64,000 bases of DNA, from contig NZ_JACSQI010000003.1 in NCBI RefSeq assembly GCF_014836715.1, forward strand, positions 3,890 through 67,889, in the 5' to 3' direction. The position numbers were made by a program, and so were the translations under genes. This DNA is from Escherichia whittamii (lineage in GTDB: Bacteria > Pseudomonadota > Gammaproteobacteria > Enterobacterales > Enterobacteriaceae). Shown in pieces: positions 41,800 to 53,403 of the stretch; position 1 is the stretch's first letter, and every line of letters begins with the position of its first letter. The notes under the pieces were generated by a model. The model was not told the origin of the DNA. It ran no database searches and worked only from the letters and a program-made list of their open reading frames with translations.

Positions 41800-42792
41800 T
41801 TATTCGCGGAACAGCGCTTCGATATTCAGCCCCTGAGTCTGCAAAATCTCACGCAGACGGCGCAGGCCTTCAACCTGAATCTGGCGAACACGTTCACGGG
41901 TGAGGCCAATTTCACGACCTACATCTTCCAGTGTTGCCGCTTCGTACCCCAGCAAACCGAATCGACGTGCCAGCACTTCACGCTGCTTGGCGTTCAGTTC
42001 GAACAGCCATTTGACGATGCTTTGTTTCATATCGTCATCTTGCGTGGTGTCTTCCGGACCGTTTTCTTTTTCATCGGCCAGGATGTCCAGCAACGCTTTT
42101 TCGGAATCACCACCCAGTGGGGTGTCTACCGAGGTAATGCGCTCGTTAAGACGAAGCATACGGCTGACGTCATCAACCGGCTTATCCAGTTGCTCTGCTA
42201 TCTCTTCCGCACTCGGTTCGTGGTCCAGCTTATGGGACAACTCACGTGCGGTTCGCAGGTAAACGTTCAGCTCCTTTACGATGTGAATCGGCAAACGAAT
42301 AGTACGGGTTTGGTTCATAATGGCCCGTTCGATCGTCTGGCGAATCCACCAGGTTGCGTATGTAGAGAAGCGGAAACCACGTTCCGGGTCAAACTTCTCA
42401 ACCGCGCGGATCAGCCCCAGGTTGCCCTCTTCGATAAGGTCCAGCAGCGCCAGACCACGATTGCCATAACGGCGGGCAATTTTTACCACCAGACGCAAGT
42501 TACTCTCGATCATCCGGCGGCGAGAGGCGACATCACCACGCAGTGCGCGACGCGCAAAATAAACTTCTTCTTCGGCCGTTAACAGTGGCGAATAACCAAT
42601 CTCACCAAGGTAAAGCTGAGTCGCGTCCAGCACACGCTGTGTTGCCCCCTGCGATAACAGCTCCTCTTCGGCCAAATCGTTATCACTGGGTTCCTCTTCA
42701 ACTAAGGCCTTTTCGTCAAAAACCTCAACTCCATTCTCATCAAATTCCGCATCTTCATTTAAATCATGAACTTTCAGCGTATTCTGACTCAT
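41800..42792 (-). CDS. rpoS: RNA polymerase sigma factor RpoS (sigma-38)
   Basis: Directs the general stress and stationary-phase response. The start is the ATG giving [10 protein letters not shown] with GGTAGGAG upstream, 330 residues, full length. Regions 1.2 to 4.2 are intact, including [17 protein letters not shown] (2.3-2.4) and [35 protein letters not shown] (region 4, in two parts). Residue 33 is Glu, not the Gln or amber codon seen in K-12 lines. It is read from a promoter within nlpD, giving a long leader for small-RNA control. Confidence 0.98.
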   Translation of the reverse strand: MSQNTLKVHDLNEDAEFDENGVEVFDEKALVEEEPSDNDLAEEELLSQGATQRVLDATQLYLGEIGYSPLLTAEEEVYFARRALRGDVASRRRMIESNLRLVVKIARRYGNRGLALLDLIEEGNLGLIRAVEKFDPERGFRFSTYATWWIRQTIERAIMNQTRTIRLPIHIVKELNVYLRTARELSHKLDHEPSAEEIAEQLDKPVDDVSRMLRLNERITSVDTPLGGDSEKALLDILADEKENGPEDTTQDDDMKQSIVKWLFELNAKQREVLARRFGLLGYEAATLEDVGREIGLTRERVRQIQVEGLRRLREILQTQGLNIEALFRE

Positions 42793-42854
42793 AAGGTGGC
42801 TCCTACCCGTGATCCCTTGACGGAACATTCAAGCAAAAGCCTGGTTCCGCCGAT

Positions 42855-43994
42855 TTATCGCTGCGGTAAATAACGCAGCGGGTTTACGGATTTCCCCTTG
42901 TAACGAATTTCAAAATGCAAGCGTGTTGAACTGGTTCCGGTGCTACCCATGGTCGCTATTTTTTGCCCCGCCTTAACTTCTTGTTGTTCCCGGACCAGCA
43001 TTGTGTCGTTATGGGCGTAGGCACTCAGGTAATCATCATTATGTTTGATGATAATCAGATTACCGTAGCCGCGCAGCGCATTACCGGCATAAACAACGCG
43101 GCCATCTGCGGTCGCGATAATTGCCTGTCCTTTGCTACCTGCGATATCAATCCCCTTGTTGCCTCCCTCAGAAGCGCCAAAGGTTTCAATCACTTTGCCC
43201 TCAGTCGGCCAGCGCCAGGTGGAGATCGGCGTACTGGTTGTTGTACTGCTGACAGTTGGCTCGGTTGTGCTTGCTGTTGGTACCGTTACAGGCGCTGTGA
43301 CCGTGGTCGCAGTTGGCTTGTTGTTCGGCAACATTTTGTTAGCACTCTGTTCACCCGAAGATTCAGAATACGTAATTGTCGGTTGCGACGCAACAGCAAC
43401 GGTGGAATTTTGTGCAGGCTTGATCACAACTCCTTGCTCTGCTGCATCGGCCTGGGTAATGGCATTTCCGCCAGTGATTGGCGTACCGGAAGCATTACCC
43501 ACCTGTAAGGTCTGACCTACGTTCAGAGCGTAAGGAGCCTGAATATTGTTGCGTTGGGCAAGGTCACGGAAATCGTTGCCGGTAATCCAGGCGATATAAA
43601 AAAGTGTGTCGCCTTTTTTCACGGTGTAAGTGCTGCCGCTATAACTGCCTTTCGGAATATTCCCGTACTGACGGTTATAGACGATGCGTCCGTTTTCCAT
43701 TTGCACCGGTTGCTGGGTAACAGGCTGTACCGGTTGGATTTGCGGCTGTTGAGCCGATTGAATTTGTGGCTGTTGTACCGGCTGAATTTGTGGTTGCTGC
43801 GTTGTAGACGTCGTCCCCATTTTCGGTGGCGGCGTAATCAACATACCAGAATTGGTATTTGCTGGCGCATTGCCATTAACGGAGCTGACCGGTGCCGGTG
43901 GATTTGAAGTGTCAGAACAGCCAGCCAACCATAGCGAAACCAGTGACAAAGCCGCAATACGGCGAACGGTGAATTTTGGGCTTCCCGCGCTCAT
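42855..43994 (-). CDS. nlpD: Murein hydrolase activator NlpD
   Basis: An outer-membrane lipoprotein that activates the amidase AmiC at the division site. The 379 residues have a signal ending in the lipobox LAGC (Cys26). A low-complexity stretch of QQPQIQPVQ-type repeats lies at about 66-97. A LysM domain follows (about 123-167, [17 protein letters not shown]), then a long Thr/Pro linker. A degenerate M23 peptidase domain (about 270-375) lacks the full metal site, as is usual for NlpD. The rpoS promoter lies inside the gene. Confidence 0.97.
   Translation of the reverse strand: MSAGSPKFTVRRIAALSLVSLWLAGCSDTSNPPAPVSSVNGNAPANTNSGMLITPPPKMGTTSTTQQPQIQPVQQPQIQSAQQPQIQPVQPVTQQPVQMENGRIVYNRQYGNIPKGSYSGSTYTVKKGDTLFYIAWITGNDFRDLAQRNNIQAPYALNVGQTLQVGNASGTPITGGNAITQADAAEQGVVIKPAQNSTVAVASQPTITYSESSGEQSANKMLPNNKPTATTVTAPVTVPTASTTEPTVSSTTTSTPISTWRWPTEGKVIETFGASEGGNKGIDIAGSKGQAIIATADGRVVYAGNALRGYGNLIIIKHNDDYLSAYAHNDTMLVREQQEVKAGQKIATMGSTGTSSTRLHFEIRYKGKSVNPLRYLPQR
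43359..43400 (-). promoter_or_regulatory. Main rpoS promoter region within nlpD
   Basis: In E. coli the main rpoS transcript starts about 567 bases upstream of the ATG, which here falls near 43359. The reverse strand there reads CGACAATTACGTATTCTGAATC, in which TTACGTATTCT can supply the -10 region. The exact start is taken from knowledge of K-12, not from this sequence alone. Confidence 0.5.
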
Positions 43995-44135
43995 TTATCC
44001 CCCAGGAAAAAATTGATTAATAACCAGTGACATAATTACCGTGCAAGGCACCCTACTGAACACTGGAAAAGATGTTCACGATACGCTGACCTGCTGCAAA
44101 ATAACCAGGAAAATTCCAGGTATTTTCCTCACGCT

Positions 44136-45497
<1,362 letters not shown>

Positions 45498-45517
<20 letters not shown>

Positions 45518-46547
45518 AATCACCTGTTGTGTTGATAAGTTCCCTGACAACGCTGGTCGCAAAGCTTCCTGCCGGAAGCCAGAAACGGATTTCTACGGTG
45601 ACGTCATCCCACCAGTTCCAGCTTAATTGTTGCGGATATAACAGCATCGCTCTGCGCGCGGCTTCTACTTTTTCGCGCACCAGTAGGGCTTGCAATTCAG
45701 TTTCGTCGGCTACCGCCGCTTGTTCGAATGCCAGCGCCTCACGCTGGGTTCCCCATTCGCCGCTACCCGGCATAGCAGCAGTAATCATCAGCTCTTTATC
45801 GTTCACGCGACGCTGTAATTCTGCCAGTTCTTCGTGAGTAGCAACAAACCAACTGCCGCGCCCGGCTAATTGTAGCGCATCACCGTCAACAACCTGATTA
45901 ACTTCTGCTTTTTTGAGTCGTTCAGCAACAATCTGATTAAATAACGCACTACGAGCTGCCGACAACCAAAAACTACGCTTATTGCGATCGCGCACCGGAG
46001 TATTGGTTTGCGCCCAGCGCAACGCGCCCTGCAAGTTACTACCGCCAATACCAAAACGTTGCGCGCCAAAGTAATTCGGTACACCTTTCACGCAAATATC
46101 GATCAGTCGCTGTTCAACGTCATCACGATTGCTCACTTCTCGCAGCACCAGGGTAAAGGCGTTGCCTTTCAGCGCCCCTAAACGCAGTTTACGCTTGTGG
46201 CGCGCATACTCCAGCACCTGGCAGCCTTCCAGCTGAAACGCGCTTAGATCAGGCATCTCTTTGCCCGGTACGCGAGCGCATAACCACTGTTCCGTAACGG
46301 CATGTTTGTCTTTCTGCCCGGCGAAACTGACTTCGCGAGCATGAATTTTCAGGAATTTCGCCAATGCGTCGGCCACAAAACGGGTATTGCAGCCGTTTTT
46401 AAGAATGCGCACCAGGATATGCTCACCTTCACCATCAGGCTCAAAGCCTAAATCTTCCACCACCACAAAGTCTTCCGGGTTGGCTTTCAGCAGCCCGGTT
46501 CCTTGCGGTTTGCCGTGGAGGTAAGTGAGATTATCAAATTCAATCAT
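45498..46547 (-). CDS. truD: tRNA pseudouridine(13) synthase TruD
   Basis: Makes pseudouridine at position 13 of tRNA-Glu. The 349 residues have the TruD signature [14 protein letters not shown] with catalytic Asp80, and [14 protein letters not shown]. It has the inserted TruD-specific domain (about 155-303). It overlaps ispF through ATGA and surE by 20 bases, so the four genes ispD to surE form one message. Confidence 0.97.
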
Positions 46548-47023
46548 TTTGTTGCCTTAATGAGTAGCGCCACCGCTTCACAGGCAATCCCTTCCCCACG
46601 TCCGGTAAATCCGAGTTTTTCCGTAGTAGTGGCTTTCACGTTAACATCATCCATATGGCAGCCGAGATCTTCGGCAATAAACACGCGCATTTGTGGAATA
46701 TGCGGCAGCATCTTCGGTGCCTGAGCGATGATAGTGACATCGACGTTGCCGAGGGTATAGCCCTTCGCCTGAATGCGTCGCCAGGCTTCGCGTAGCAGCT
46801 CGCGACTGTCCGCACCTTTAAATGCCGGATCGGTATCCGGGAACAGCTTGCCGATATCCCCCAACGCCGCTGCACCAAGTAATGCATCAGTCAGCGCGTG
46901 CAGCGCCACGTCGCCATCAGAATGTGCCAGCAGCCCTTTTTCATAAGGGATGCGCACGCCACCAATGATAATTGGGCCTTCGCCGCCAAAGGCGTGAACA
47001 TCAAAACCGTGTCCAATTCGCAT
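46544..47023 (-). CDS. ispF: 2-C-methyl-D-erythritol 2,4-cyclodiphosphate synthase
   Basis: Fifth step of the MEP isoprenoid pathway, releasing CMP to form the cyclic diphosphate. The 159 residues begin [13 protein letters not shown], with zinc ligands Asp8 and His10, and continue with [19 protein letters not shown], containing His42. The protein is a trimer in its family. It shares TAATG with ispD, the third enzyme of the pathway. Confidence 0.98.
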
Positions 47024-47733
47024 TATGTATTCTCCTGATGGATGGTTCGGGTGAGGTAAAATTCGGCAAGCGCCAAATCTTCCGGGCGCGTGACTTTAAT
47101 GTTATCCGCTCGGCCTTCGACAAGCTGTGGATGAAAACCGCAGTATTCCAGCGCCGAGGCTTCGTCAGTAATGGTAGCGCCTTCATTTAAAGCGCGCGTC
47201 AGGCAGTCATGTAACAGCTCACGAGGGAAAAATTGCGGCGTCAGCGCGTGCCATAAGCCGTTGCGATCAACGGTATGAGCAATGGCGTTTTTGCCAGGCT
47301 CCGCGCGTTTCATCGTATCGCGCACCGGCGCGGCGAGAATCCCTCCCGTGCGGCTGGTTTCGCTCAACGCCAACAGGCGCGCGAGGTCATCCTGATGCAG
47401 ACAAGGGCGAGCGGCGTCATGCACCAGCACCCACTGTGCATCACCAGCGGCTTTCAGACCTGCCAGCACGGAATTAGCACGCTCTTCACCACCATCAACA
47501 ACGGTGATTTGCGGATGATTCGCCAGAGGAAGTTGTGCAAAGCGGCTATCGCCAGGGCTTATTGCAATGACGACACGCGACACCCGGGGATGCGCCAGCA
47601 GCGCATGCACCGAGTGTTCAAGAATGGTTTGATTACCGATTAAGAGATATTGCTTAGGACATTCCGTTTGCATTCGGCGGCCAAATCCGGCCGCCGGAAC
47701 CACGGCGCAAACATCCAAATGAGTGGTTGCCAT
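47023..47733 (-). CDS. ispD: 4-diphosphocytidyl-2-C-methyl-D-erythritol synthase
   Basis: Couples MEP to CTP in isoprenoid synthesis. The 236 residues have the nucleotidyltransferase start [15 protein letters not shown], Lys27 in CPKQYL, and [12 protein letters not shown] with the metal-binding Asp. It starts 18 bases after ftsB and overlaps ispF by one base. Confidence 0.98.
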
Positions 47734-47751
47734 GTTAATTCCCGGGCTGAT

Positions 47752-48063
47752 TTATCGATTGTTTTGCCCCGCAGACTGTGCGCGCTTCGACGCGTCAGGC
47801 ACCAGACGATAAAAAGTTTCGCCCGGCCTGGTCATGCTGAGTTCATTACGCGCACGCTCTTCGAGCGCCTCCTGGCCGCCATTGAGATCGTCAATTTCGG
47901 CAAAAAGCTGATCGTTTCGCGCTTTAAGTTTCGCGTTTGTAGCTTGCTGTGCCGCCACATCATCATTGACGCGGGTATAGTCATGTATACCGTTCTTACC
48001 GAACCACAGCGAATACTGTAGCCAGACCAGAATAGCCAGCAACAGCAGCGTTAGTTTACCCAT
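47752..48063 (-). CDS. ftsB: Cell division protein FtsB
   Basis: A bitopic inner-membrane protein that bridges FtsL and FtsQ in the divisome. The 103 residues have a transmembrane helix near the N-terminus (about 4-20, [18 protein letters not shown]). A periplasmic coiled coil follows, with heptad-like [19 protein letters not shown] (about 31-70). Upstream is a gap of about 190 bases that probably holds its promoter. Confidence 0.97.
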
Positions 48064-48256
48064 CCTGCCCCCTGAAAAACGGCATCCTCATCCCATGCAT
48101 CCGAAGACGACTCTACATCCTCTGTTGGGGATACCGCGACAACGCGGGCAAATGTACCACATTTGTCCATTGTTACGTATACCCAGGGCGCGCAGAACAT
48201 AATCTCATTGTTGGTTACGGTTTGAATTATGGACAGAATGAACAGGAAAGAACAGA

Positions 48257-48580
48257 TTAGCCCAACAACCACATAAACAGTGCACCAAACATAATGCCAA
48301 CGGTGATAAAAGTGAAAACAATACTGTAGCGTAATTTTCCGTCCATCAAGGAATGCAGCGCAATACCTACCACCACCGCAACAGGCATCAGCGCCAGAAA
48401 GAAAGGCCAGGTGTAGATAAAGAAAAACAGCGTGTTAGAGCCATAAATCAACATCGGAATCGCCAGTGCACACAGCCAGGACACAAAACCGACCACGGCC
48501 CCAGGTAGCGACCATGTGGTTTCTTCGTCCTCAGTAAGGCTATCACTATTTGTTAGTGTAATGTTATGGCTATTACGCAT
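48257..48580 (-). CDS. ygbE: DUF3561 inner-membrane protein YgbE
   Basis: A 107-residue membrane protein of unknown function. It has a polar, acidic N-terminus (TNSDSLTEDEETTW) and three hydrophobic segments (about 25-45, 48-70 and 84-107). The start at MRNSHNIT is as in K-12; a five-codon longer version is possible. It lies between ftsB and cysC on the same strand; no functional link to either is evident. Confidence 0.93.
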   Translation of the reverse strand: MRNSHNITLTNSDSLTEDEETTWSLPGAVVGFVSWLCALAIPMLIYGSNTLFFFIYTWPFFLALMPVAVVVGIALHSLMDGKLRYSIVFTFITVGIMFGALFMWLLG

Positions 48581-48603
48581 ATCGGATCCTGTCACTTTGA
48601 CGA

Positions 48604-48623
48604 ACCGGGCATGAAAACCCGGT
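48604..48623 (-). terminator. Hairpin after cysC
   Basis: ACCGGG (48604-48609) pairs with CCCGGT (48618-48623) around an 8-base loop six bases past the cysC stop. There is no U-tract of note. Confidence 0.5.
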
Positions 48624-48629
48624 GGTGTC

Positions 48630-49235
48630 TCAGGATCTGATAATATCGTTCTGTCTCAGTAGATCTAATAATTGCTGAACCAAATTTGTTACTAATTGTT
48701 CACCATTGAGATGAATTTCTGCCGATTCAGGCGCTTCGTAAATTGCATCTATTCCGGTAAAGTTGCGCAGTTCACCAGCGCGCGCTTTCTTATATAAGCC
48801 TTTTGGATCGCGAGCCTCGCAAATCGTCAGCGGCGTATCGACAAACACTTCGATAAATCGCCCTTCTCCTACGCGTTCGCGAACCGTCTGGCGTTCAGCG
48901 CGATGTGGCGAGATAAACGCGGTCAGCACCACTAGTCCGGCTTCAACCATTAAATTCGCCACTTCACCAACCCGACGGATATTTTCTTTGCGATCGGCAT
49001 CGCTAAAACCGAGATCGCTACATAACCCGTGGCGAACGTTGTCACCATCCAGCAAATACGTACTGACGCCGAGTTTATGCAGTGCTTCTTCCAGCGCGCC
49101 CGCGACGGTTGATTTACCGGAACCGGAGAGCCCAGTAAACCACAGCACAACACCACGATGTCCGTGGTGTTGTTCGCGCTGTTGCACAGTTACTGGGTGG
49201 CTATGCCAGACGACGTTTTCGTCATGCAGCGCCAT
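48630..49235 (-). CDS. cysC: Adenylylsulfate kinase CysC
   Basis: Phosphorylates APS to PAPS. The 201 residues contain Walker [10 protein letters not shown] (about 35-43), the DGDNVRHGL substrate loop, and FISPHRAER with the Ser that carries the phosphate intermediate. The start at [10 protein letters not shown] is preferred over a Met one codon earlier. It overlaps cysN by one base as the last gene of cysDNC. Confidence 0.97.
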   Translation of the reverse strand: MALHDENVVWHSHPVTVQQREQHHGHRGVVLWFTGLSGSGKSTVAGALEEALHKLGVSTYLLDGDNVRHGLCSDLGFSDADRKENIRRVGEVANLMVEAGLVVLTAFISPHRAERQTVRERVGEGRFIEVFVDTPLTICEARDPKGLYKKARAGELRNFTGIDAIYEAPESAEIHLNGEQLVTNLVQQLLDLLRQNDIIRS

Positions 49236-50662
49236 CATTTACCTCCCAGTAAATCGCGCGCGCCCCAGTGCGGGAAGTGACGGCGTACTAACGCATTCAG
49301 TTCAAGCTCGAACGCACTAAATTCCGATGGCGCAACGACGGCATCGTTTGTTGGCTCACGCACCATACCTGCACCAACAGTCACGTTGCTCAGACGATCG
49401 ATAAAAATCAGCCCACCCGTCACCGGATTTTGTTGATAACGATCTAACACCAGCGGCTCGTCAAAGGTGAGATCCACCAGGCCGATCCCATTCAGCGGCA
49501 GGTTTTCAACTTCACGCTGGGTAAGGTTATTAATATCAACCTGATAGCGAATCCCATCAACACGAGCGCGCGTCTTCTTACCGGCGATTTTGATGTCGTA
49601 ACTCTGGCCCTGGGAAAGCGGTTGTTCCGCCATCCATACCACATCAACTGACGCACTCTGCACCGCCGGCAGCGCTTCATCTGCTGTCAGCAGCAGATCG
49701 CCACGGCTGATGTCGATCTCATCCGTCAGCACCAGTGTGATCGCTTCTCCGGCAAAAGCTTCTTCGCGATCGCCATCAAAAGTAACGATCCGCGCGATGT
49801 TTGACTCCACGCCAGAGGGCAGTACTTTGACACGTTGCCCGACTTGCACGCGACCGGAAGCCAGCGTTCCGGCGTAGCCACGAAAATCGAGATTCGGGCG
49901 GTTAACGTATTGAACCGGGAAGCGCATCGGCTGGGCATCAACCACTCGCTGGATCTCAACGGTTTCCAGCACTTCAAGTAATGTTGGGCCGCTGTACCAC
50001 GGCATACTTTCGCTTTGCGAAGCCACATTGTCGCCTTCCAGGGCAGAGAGCGGTACAAAACGAATATCCAGATTGCCCGGTAATTGTTCGGCAAAAGTCA
50101 GGTAGTCTTCACGAATGCGGGTGAATGTCTCTTCACTGTAATCCACCAGATCCATTTTATTGATCGCCACAACCAGATGTTTAATCCCCAGCAGCGTAGA
50201 GATAAAACTGTGACGACGGGTTTGATCGAGCACGCCTTTACGGGCGTCGATCAATAAGATCGCCAGCTCACACGTTGACGCGCCGGTCGCCATATTGCGG
50301 GTGTACTGCTCGTGCCCAGGAGTGTCGGCGATAATAAATTTACGCTTCTCGGTGGAGAAATAACGGTAAGCCACATCGATAGTGATGCCCTGTTCGCGTT
50401 CAGCTTGCAGGCCATCCACCAGCAACGCCAAATCCAGTTTTTCGCCCTGGGTACCGTGTCGTTTGCTGTCGTTATGCAGCGATGAGAGCTGATCTTCGTA
50501 GATTTGGCGAGTATCGTGCAGCAGGCGACCAATCAGGGTGCTTTTGCCGTCATCGACGCTGCCGCAGGTCAGAAAACGCAGCAGGCTTTTATGTTGTTGG
50601 GCAATCATCCAGGCTTCGACGCCGCCTTCATTGGCGATTTGTTGTGCAAGTGCGGTGTTCAT
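49235..50662 (-). CDS. cysN: Sulfate adenylyltransferase GTPase subunit CysN
   Basis: GTP hydrolysis by CysN drives ATP sulfurylation by CysD. It is 475 residues with an EF-Tu-like architecture: [15 protein letters not shown] (P-loop), [17 protein letters not shown] (switch II), NKMDLVD and two beta-barrel domains. It is separated by one base from cysD. Part of the CysB-dependent cysDNC operon. Confidence 0.97.
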   Translation of the reverse strand: MNTALAQQIANEGGVEAWMIAQQHKSLLRFLTCGSVDDGKSTLIGRLLHDTRQIYEDQLSSLHNDSKRHGTQGEKLDLALLVDGLQAEREQGITIDVAYRYFSTEKRKFIIADTPGHEQYTRNMATGASTCELAILLIDARKGVLDQTRRHSFISTLLGIKHLVVAINKMDLVDYSEETFTRIREDYLTFAEQLPGNLDIRFVPLSALEGDNVASQSESMPWYSGPTLLEVLETVEIQRVVDAQPMRFPVQYVNRPNLDFRGYAGTLASGRVQVGQRVKVLPSGVESNIARIVTFDGDREEAFAGEAITLVLTDEIDISRGDLLLTADEALPAVQSASVDVVWMAEQPLSQGQSYDIKIAGKKTRARVDGIRYQVDINNLTQREVENLPLNGIGLVDLTFDEPLVLDRYQQNPVTGGLIFIDRLSNVTVGAGMVREPTNDAVVAPSEFSAFELELNALVRRHFPHWGARDLLGGK

Positions 50663-50663
50663 C

Positions 50664-51572
50664 TTAAAAATACCCCTGACGTTTTTTCAGCTCCATGGAC
50701 CCCGCCTGGTCGCGGTCAATCACGCGGCCCTGACGTTCACTGGTGGTGGAAACCAGCATCTCTTCGATGATTTCCGGCAGTGTTTGTGCGTTTGATTCCA
50801 CCGCACCGGTCAGCGGCCAGCAGCCCAGCGTGCGAAAGCGCACCATCCGTTTTTTAATCACTTCGCCCGGTTGCAGGTCGATACGGTTGTCATCAATCAT
50901 CATCAACATACCGTCGCGTTCCAGGACCGGACGTTCAGCGGCGAGATACAGCGGAACAATGTCAATATTTTCCAGCCAGATGTATTGCCAGATATCCTGC
51001 TCGGTCCAGTTAGAGAGCGGGAAAACGCGGATGCTTTCGCCTTTGTTGATCTGCCCGTTATAGTTGTGCCACAACTCCGGACGCTGGTTTTTCGGATCCC
51101 AGCGATGAAAGCGGTCACGGAAAGAGTAGATTCGTTCTTTGGCGCGGGACTTCTCTTCATCGCGACGTGCACCACCGAAGGCGGCATCAAAGCCGTATTT
51201 ATTCAGCGCCTGTTTCAGACCTTCGGTTTTCATAATGTCGGTATGTTTGGCGCTGCCGTGCACGAACGGGTTAATCCCCATCGCTACGCCTTCTGGATTT
51301 TTATGTACCAACAGCTCGCAGCCGTAAGCTTTCGCCGTACGATCGCGGAACTCATACATCTCGCGGAATTTCCAGCCGGTATCGACATGCAGCAGTGGGA
51401 ACGGCAGCGTACCAGGATAAAACGCCTTGCGCGCCAGATGCAGCATGACGCTGGAATCTTTGCCGATGGAGTAGAGCATCACCGGATTTGAGAATTCTGC
51501 CGCCACCTCGCGAATGATGTGGATGCTTTCCGCCTCCAGCTGTCGCAGGTGGGTAAGTCGTTTTTGATCCAT
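50664..51572 (-). CDS. cysD: Sulfate adenylyltransferase subunit CysD
   Basis: Forms APS from ATP and sulfate. The 302 residues have the PP-loop type signature [13 protein letters not shown] (about 44-56) and the conserved [20 protein letters not shown] and [12 protein letters not shown]. First gene of cysDNC, behind the region 51573-51822. Confidence 0.97.
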   Translation of the reverse strand: MDQKRLTHLRQLEAESIHIIREVAAEFSNPVMLYSIGKDSSVMLHLARKAFYPGTLPFPLLHVDTGWKFREMYEFRDRTAKAYGCELLVHKNPEGVAMGINPFVHGSAKHTDIMKTEGLKQALNKYGFDAAFGGARRDEEKSRAKERIYSFRDRFHRWDPKNQRPELWHNYNGQINKGESIRVFPLSNWTEQDIWQYIWLENIDIVPLYLAAERPVLERDGMLMMIDDNRIDLQPGEVIKKRMVRFRTLGCWPLTGAVESNAQTLPEIIEEMLVSTTSERQGRVIDRDQAGSMELKKRQGYF

Positions 51573-51619
51573 AACCGTTCCTTTGCAATACCGCTATTTT
51601 CTTGCCATCAGATGTTTCG

Positions 51620-51682
51620 ACTATAGGGAGCGCAGGAGAACGAATGAAATTACCAATTGGAATGAGTAGTTCCTTAACGGAA
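51620..51682 (-). promoter_or_regulatory. cysD control region with inverted repeat
   Basis: On the reverse strand TATAGT (51620-51625) is a candidate -10 box with only a weak -35, as expected for an activator-dependent promoter. Upstream lies the perfect inverted repeat TTCCTTAACGGAA-type (TTCC / GGAA, 51670-51682), a plausible CysB contact. The assignment to CysB rests on the known regulation of the operon. Confidence 0.5.
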
Positions 51683-51822
51683 TAACGCTTTGGCAAAGCA
51701 AATATCAAAAAGTGCTTAAGCTACCGGATTTCGGGCGTTTAGGAAGATTTGAAATTGTTTTAGCGCAGCAGCAGTTTCATACTATGGCGGTAAAAAATTT
51801 GCATGGTATTTAAGGACTCACT

Positions 51823-52860
51823 ATGTTTTCCGCATTGCGCCACCGTACCGCTGCCCTGGCGCTCGGCGTATGCTTTATTCTCCCCGTACACGCCTCGTCA
51901 CCTAAACCTGGCGATTTTGCCAATACACAGGCGCGACATATTGCCACTTTCTTTCCGGGACGAATGACCGGTACACCCGCAGAAATGTTATCAGCCGATT
52001 ATATTCGGCAACAGTTTCAGCAAATGGGTTACCGCAGTGATATTCGGACATTTAATAGCCGATATATTTATACCGCCCGCGATAACCGCAAAAACTGGCA
52101 CAACGTGACGGGAAGTACGGTGATTGCCGCTCATGAAGGCAAAGCGCCGCAGCAGATCATTATTATGGCGCATCTGGATACCTATGCCCCGCAGAGCGAC
52201 GCAGATGCAGATGCCAATCTCGGCGGGCTGACGTTACAAGGAATGGATGATAATGCCGCAGGTTTAGGTGTCATGCTGGAGCTGGCTGAACGCCTGAAAA
52301 ATACGCCAACCGAATATGGCATTCGTTTTGTAGCAACCAGTGGCGAAGAGGAAGGGAAATTAGGCGCTGAGAATTTACTCAAACGCATGAGTGATACCGA
52401 AAAGAAAAATACTTTATTGGTGATTAATCTCGATAATCTGATTGTTGGCGATAAGCTGTATTTCAACAGTGGCGTAAAAACACCTGAAGCAGTAAGGAAA
52501 TTAACGCGCGACCGGGCGCTGGCAATTGCCCGCAGTCATGGAATTGCCGCCACCACAAATCCAGGTTTGAATAAAAACTATCCGAAAGGCACCGGATGTT
52601 GTAATGACGCAGAAATTTTCGACAAAGCGGGCATTGCTGTACTTTCGGTGGAAGCGACAAACTGGAATCTGGGAAATAAAGACGGTTATCAGCAACGCGC
52701 AAAAACAGCCGCATTCCCTGCGGGAACTAGCTGGCATGATGTAAGACTGGATAATCAACAGCATATTGATAAGGCACTTCCTGGAAGAATAGAACGCCGC
52801 TGCCGTGATGTTATGCGGATAATGCTACCGCTGGTGAAGGAGCTGGCGAAGGCGTCCTGA
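51823..52860 (+). CDS. iap: Alkaline phosphatase isozyme conversion aminopeptidase Iap
   Basis: A periplasmic M28-type aminopeptidase that trims the N-terminus of alkaline phosphatase. The 345 residues begin with a signal peptide (about 1-24, ending in VHASS). Zinc-site motifs follow: MAHLDTYAPQSDADAD, GMDDNAAGLGVMLELAE and SGEEEGKLGAENLL. In K-12 it borders the CRISPR-cas locus; here a hok-type gene follows instead. Confidence 0.95.
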   Translation: MFSALRHRTAALALGVCFILPVHASSPKPGDFANTQARHIATFFPGRMTGTPAEMLSADYIRQQFQQMGYRSDIRTFNSRYIYTARDNRKNWHNVTGSTVIAAHEGKAPQQIIIMAHLDTYAPQSDADADANLGGLTLQGMDDNAAGLGVMLELAERLKNTPTEYGIRFVATSGEEEGKLGAENLLKRMSDTEKKNTLLVINLDNLIVGDKLYFNSGVKTPEAVRKLTRDRALAIARSHGIAATTNPGLNKNYPKGTGCCNDAEIFDKAGIAVLSVEATNWNLGNKDGYQQRAKTAAFPAGTSWHDVRLDNQQHIDKALPGRIERRCRDVMRIMLPLVKELAKAS

Positions 52861-52960
52861 TGGGTTTGAAATGATCACTCCCGAGCCTGCAGGAAATCAA
52901 TGCCACCTGAAAAAGAGTATAAAAAACGGGTGCAGAAGGCCAAACTATAACAATTCAATA

Positions 52961-52981
52961 CGCGGGGTTTTACCCCCGCGT
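52961..52981. repeat. Hairpin after the hok gene
   Basis: CGCGGGG and CCCCGCG around TTTTAC form a very stable stem just past the hok stop codon (reverse strand). It probably forms the 3' end structure of the hok message. It bears no resemblance to the E. coli type I-E CRISPR repeat beyond being GC-rich. Confidence 0.6.
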
Positions 52982-52986
52982 GGTGG

Positions 52987-53139
52987 CTACTTCTTCGATT
53001 CGTAAGCGAGAACTGCCTTAAACTCCATACCACGTTCTCTGATACTCAACTCACACAATGAGTCGCCTACCATGAGCGTGAATCCCAGCACTGTACAACA
53101 CAGTACGATGATTGCCACAAGGGCATATTTTGTCAGCAT
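52987..53139 (-). CDS. hok: Hok/Gef-family small membrane toxin
   Basis: A 50-residue protein with the Hok layout: basic start MLTKYALVA, one transmembrane helix (about 6-24), the conserved cysteines in [10 protein letters not shown] and [11 protein letters not shown], and the C-terminal AYESKK. It resembles HokE in my memory. GGGAGG stands before the ATG. The reading frame stays open upstream for another 45 codons (to 53274), which can be the overlapping mok-like leader reading frame. With the antisense RNA on the other strand it would be a type I toxin-antitoxin unit. Confidence 0.85.
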   Translation of the reverse strand: MLTKYALVAIIVLCCTVLGFTLMVGDSLCELSIRERGMEFKAVLAYESKK

Positions 53140-53164
53140 GTCTTGCCTCCCTGCAAAGAAGAGA

Positions 53165-53230
53165 CTAACATCCGAATTGCTACGTTCGAACGCAGGCCTC
53201 AGGTTGATAGAAATATCGCCTGGGGCTTTT
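53165..53230 (+). ncRNA. Probable sok-type antisense RNA
   Basis: Opposite the leader of the hok gene, the forward strand has a terminator: GCCTCAGG (53196-53203) pairs with CCTGGGGC (53219-53226, one G-U pair) and TTTT follows. The AGACTAAC...GCTACGTT stretch ahead of it resembles conserved sok sequence that I remember from other hok loci. The 5' end is a guess; the promoter is not pinned down. Confidence 0.45.
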
Positions 53231-53351
53231 GTCCATCTGGAACCTCGCGAATGCTTAACGCCAGACAGCCTCAAGCACCCGACGCCATTCTATGCCTGTA
53301 GATTCCCCTTGCTACATTCACGTTTAAAAGCAGGAACGCTCCTCGCAAAAT

Positions 53352-53385
53352 AAAAACGCCCCCATCTTTTCAGACAGAGGCGTTT
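53352..53385 (-). terminator. Terminator of cysH
   Basis: On the reverse strand AAACGCCTC and GGGGGCGTTTTT enclose a short loop and are followed by ATTTT. This is a good intrinsic terminator 19 bases after the cysH stop. Confidence 0.85.
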
Positions 53386-53403
53386 ATTAAGCGGAGCGAA
53401 GTT

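Noticed and set aside
41701-42582. A 293-residue open frame opposite rpoS
   Set aside because: It begins in a REP element, crosses the rpoS terminator and runs antisense to rpoS; not a plausible gene.
52961-52981. The GC-rich hairpin after iap as a CRISPR repeat remnant
   Set aside because: It occurs once, has no spacer-repeat periodicity and does not match the E. coli type I-E repeat. It fits the 3' end of the hok message better.
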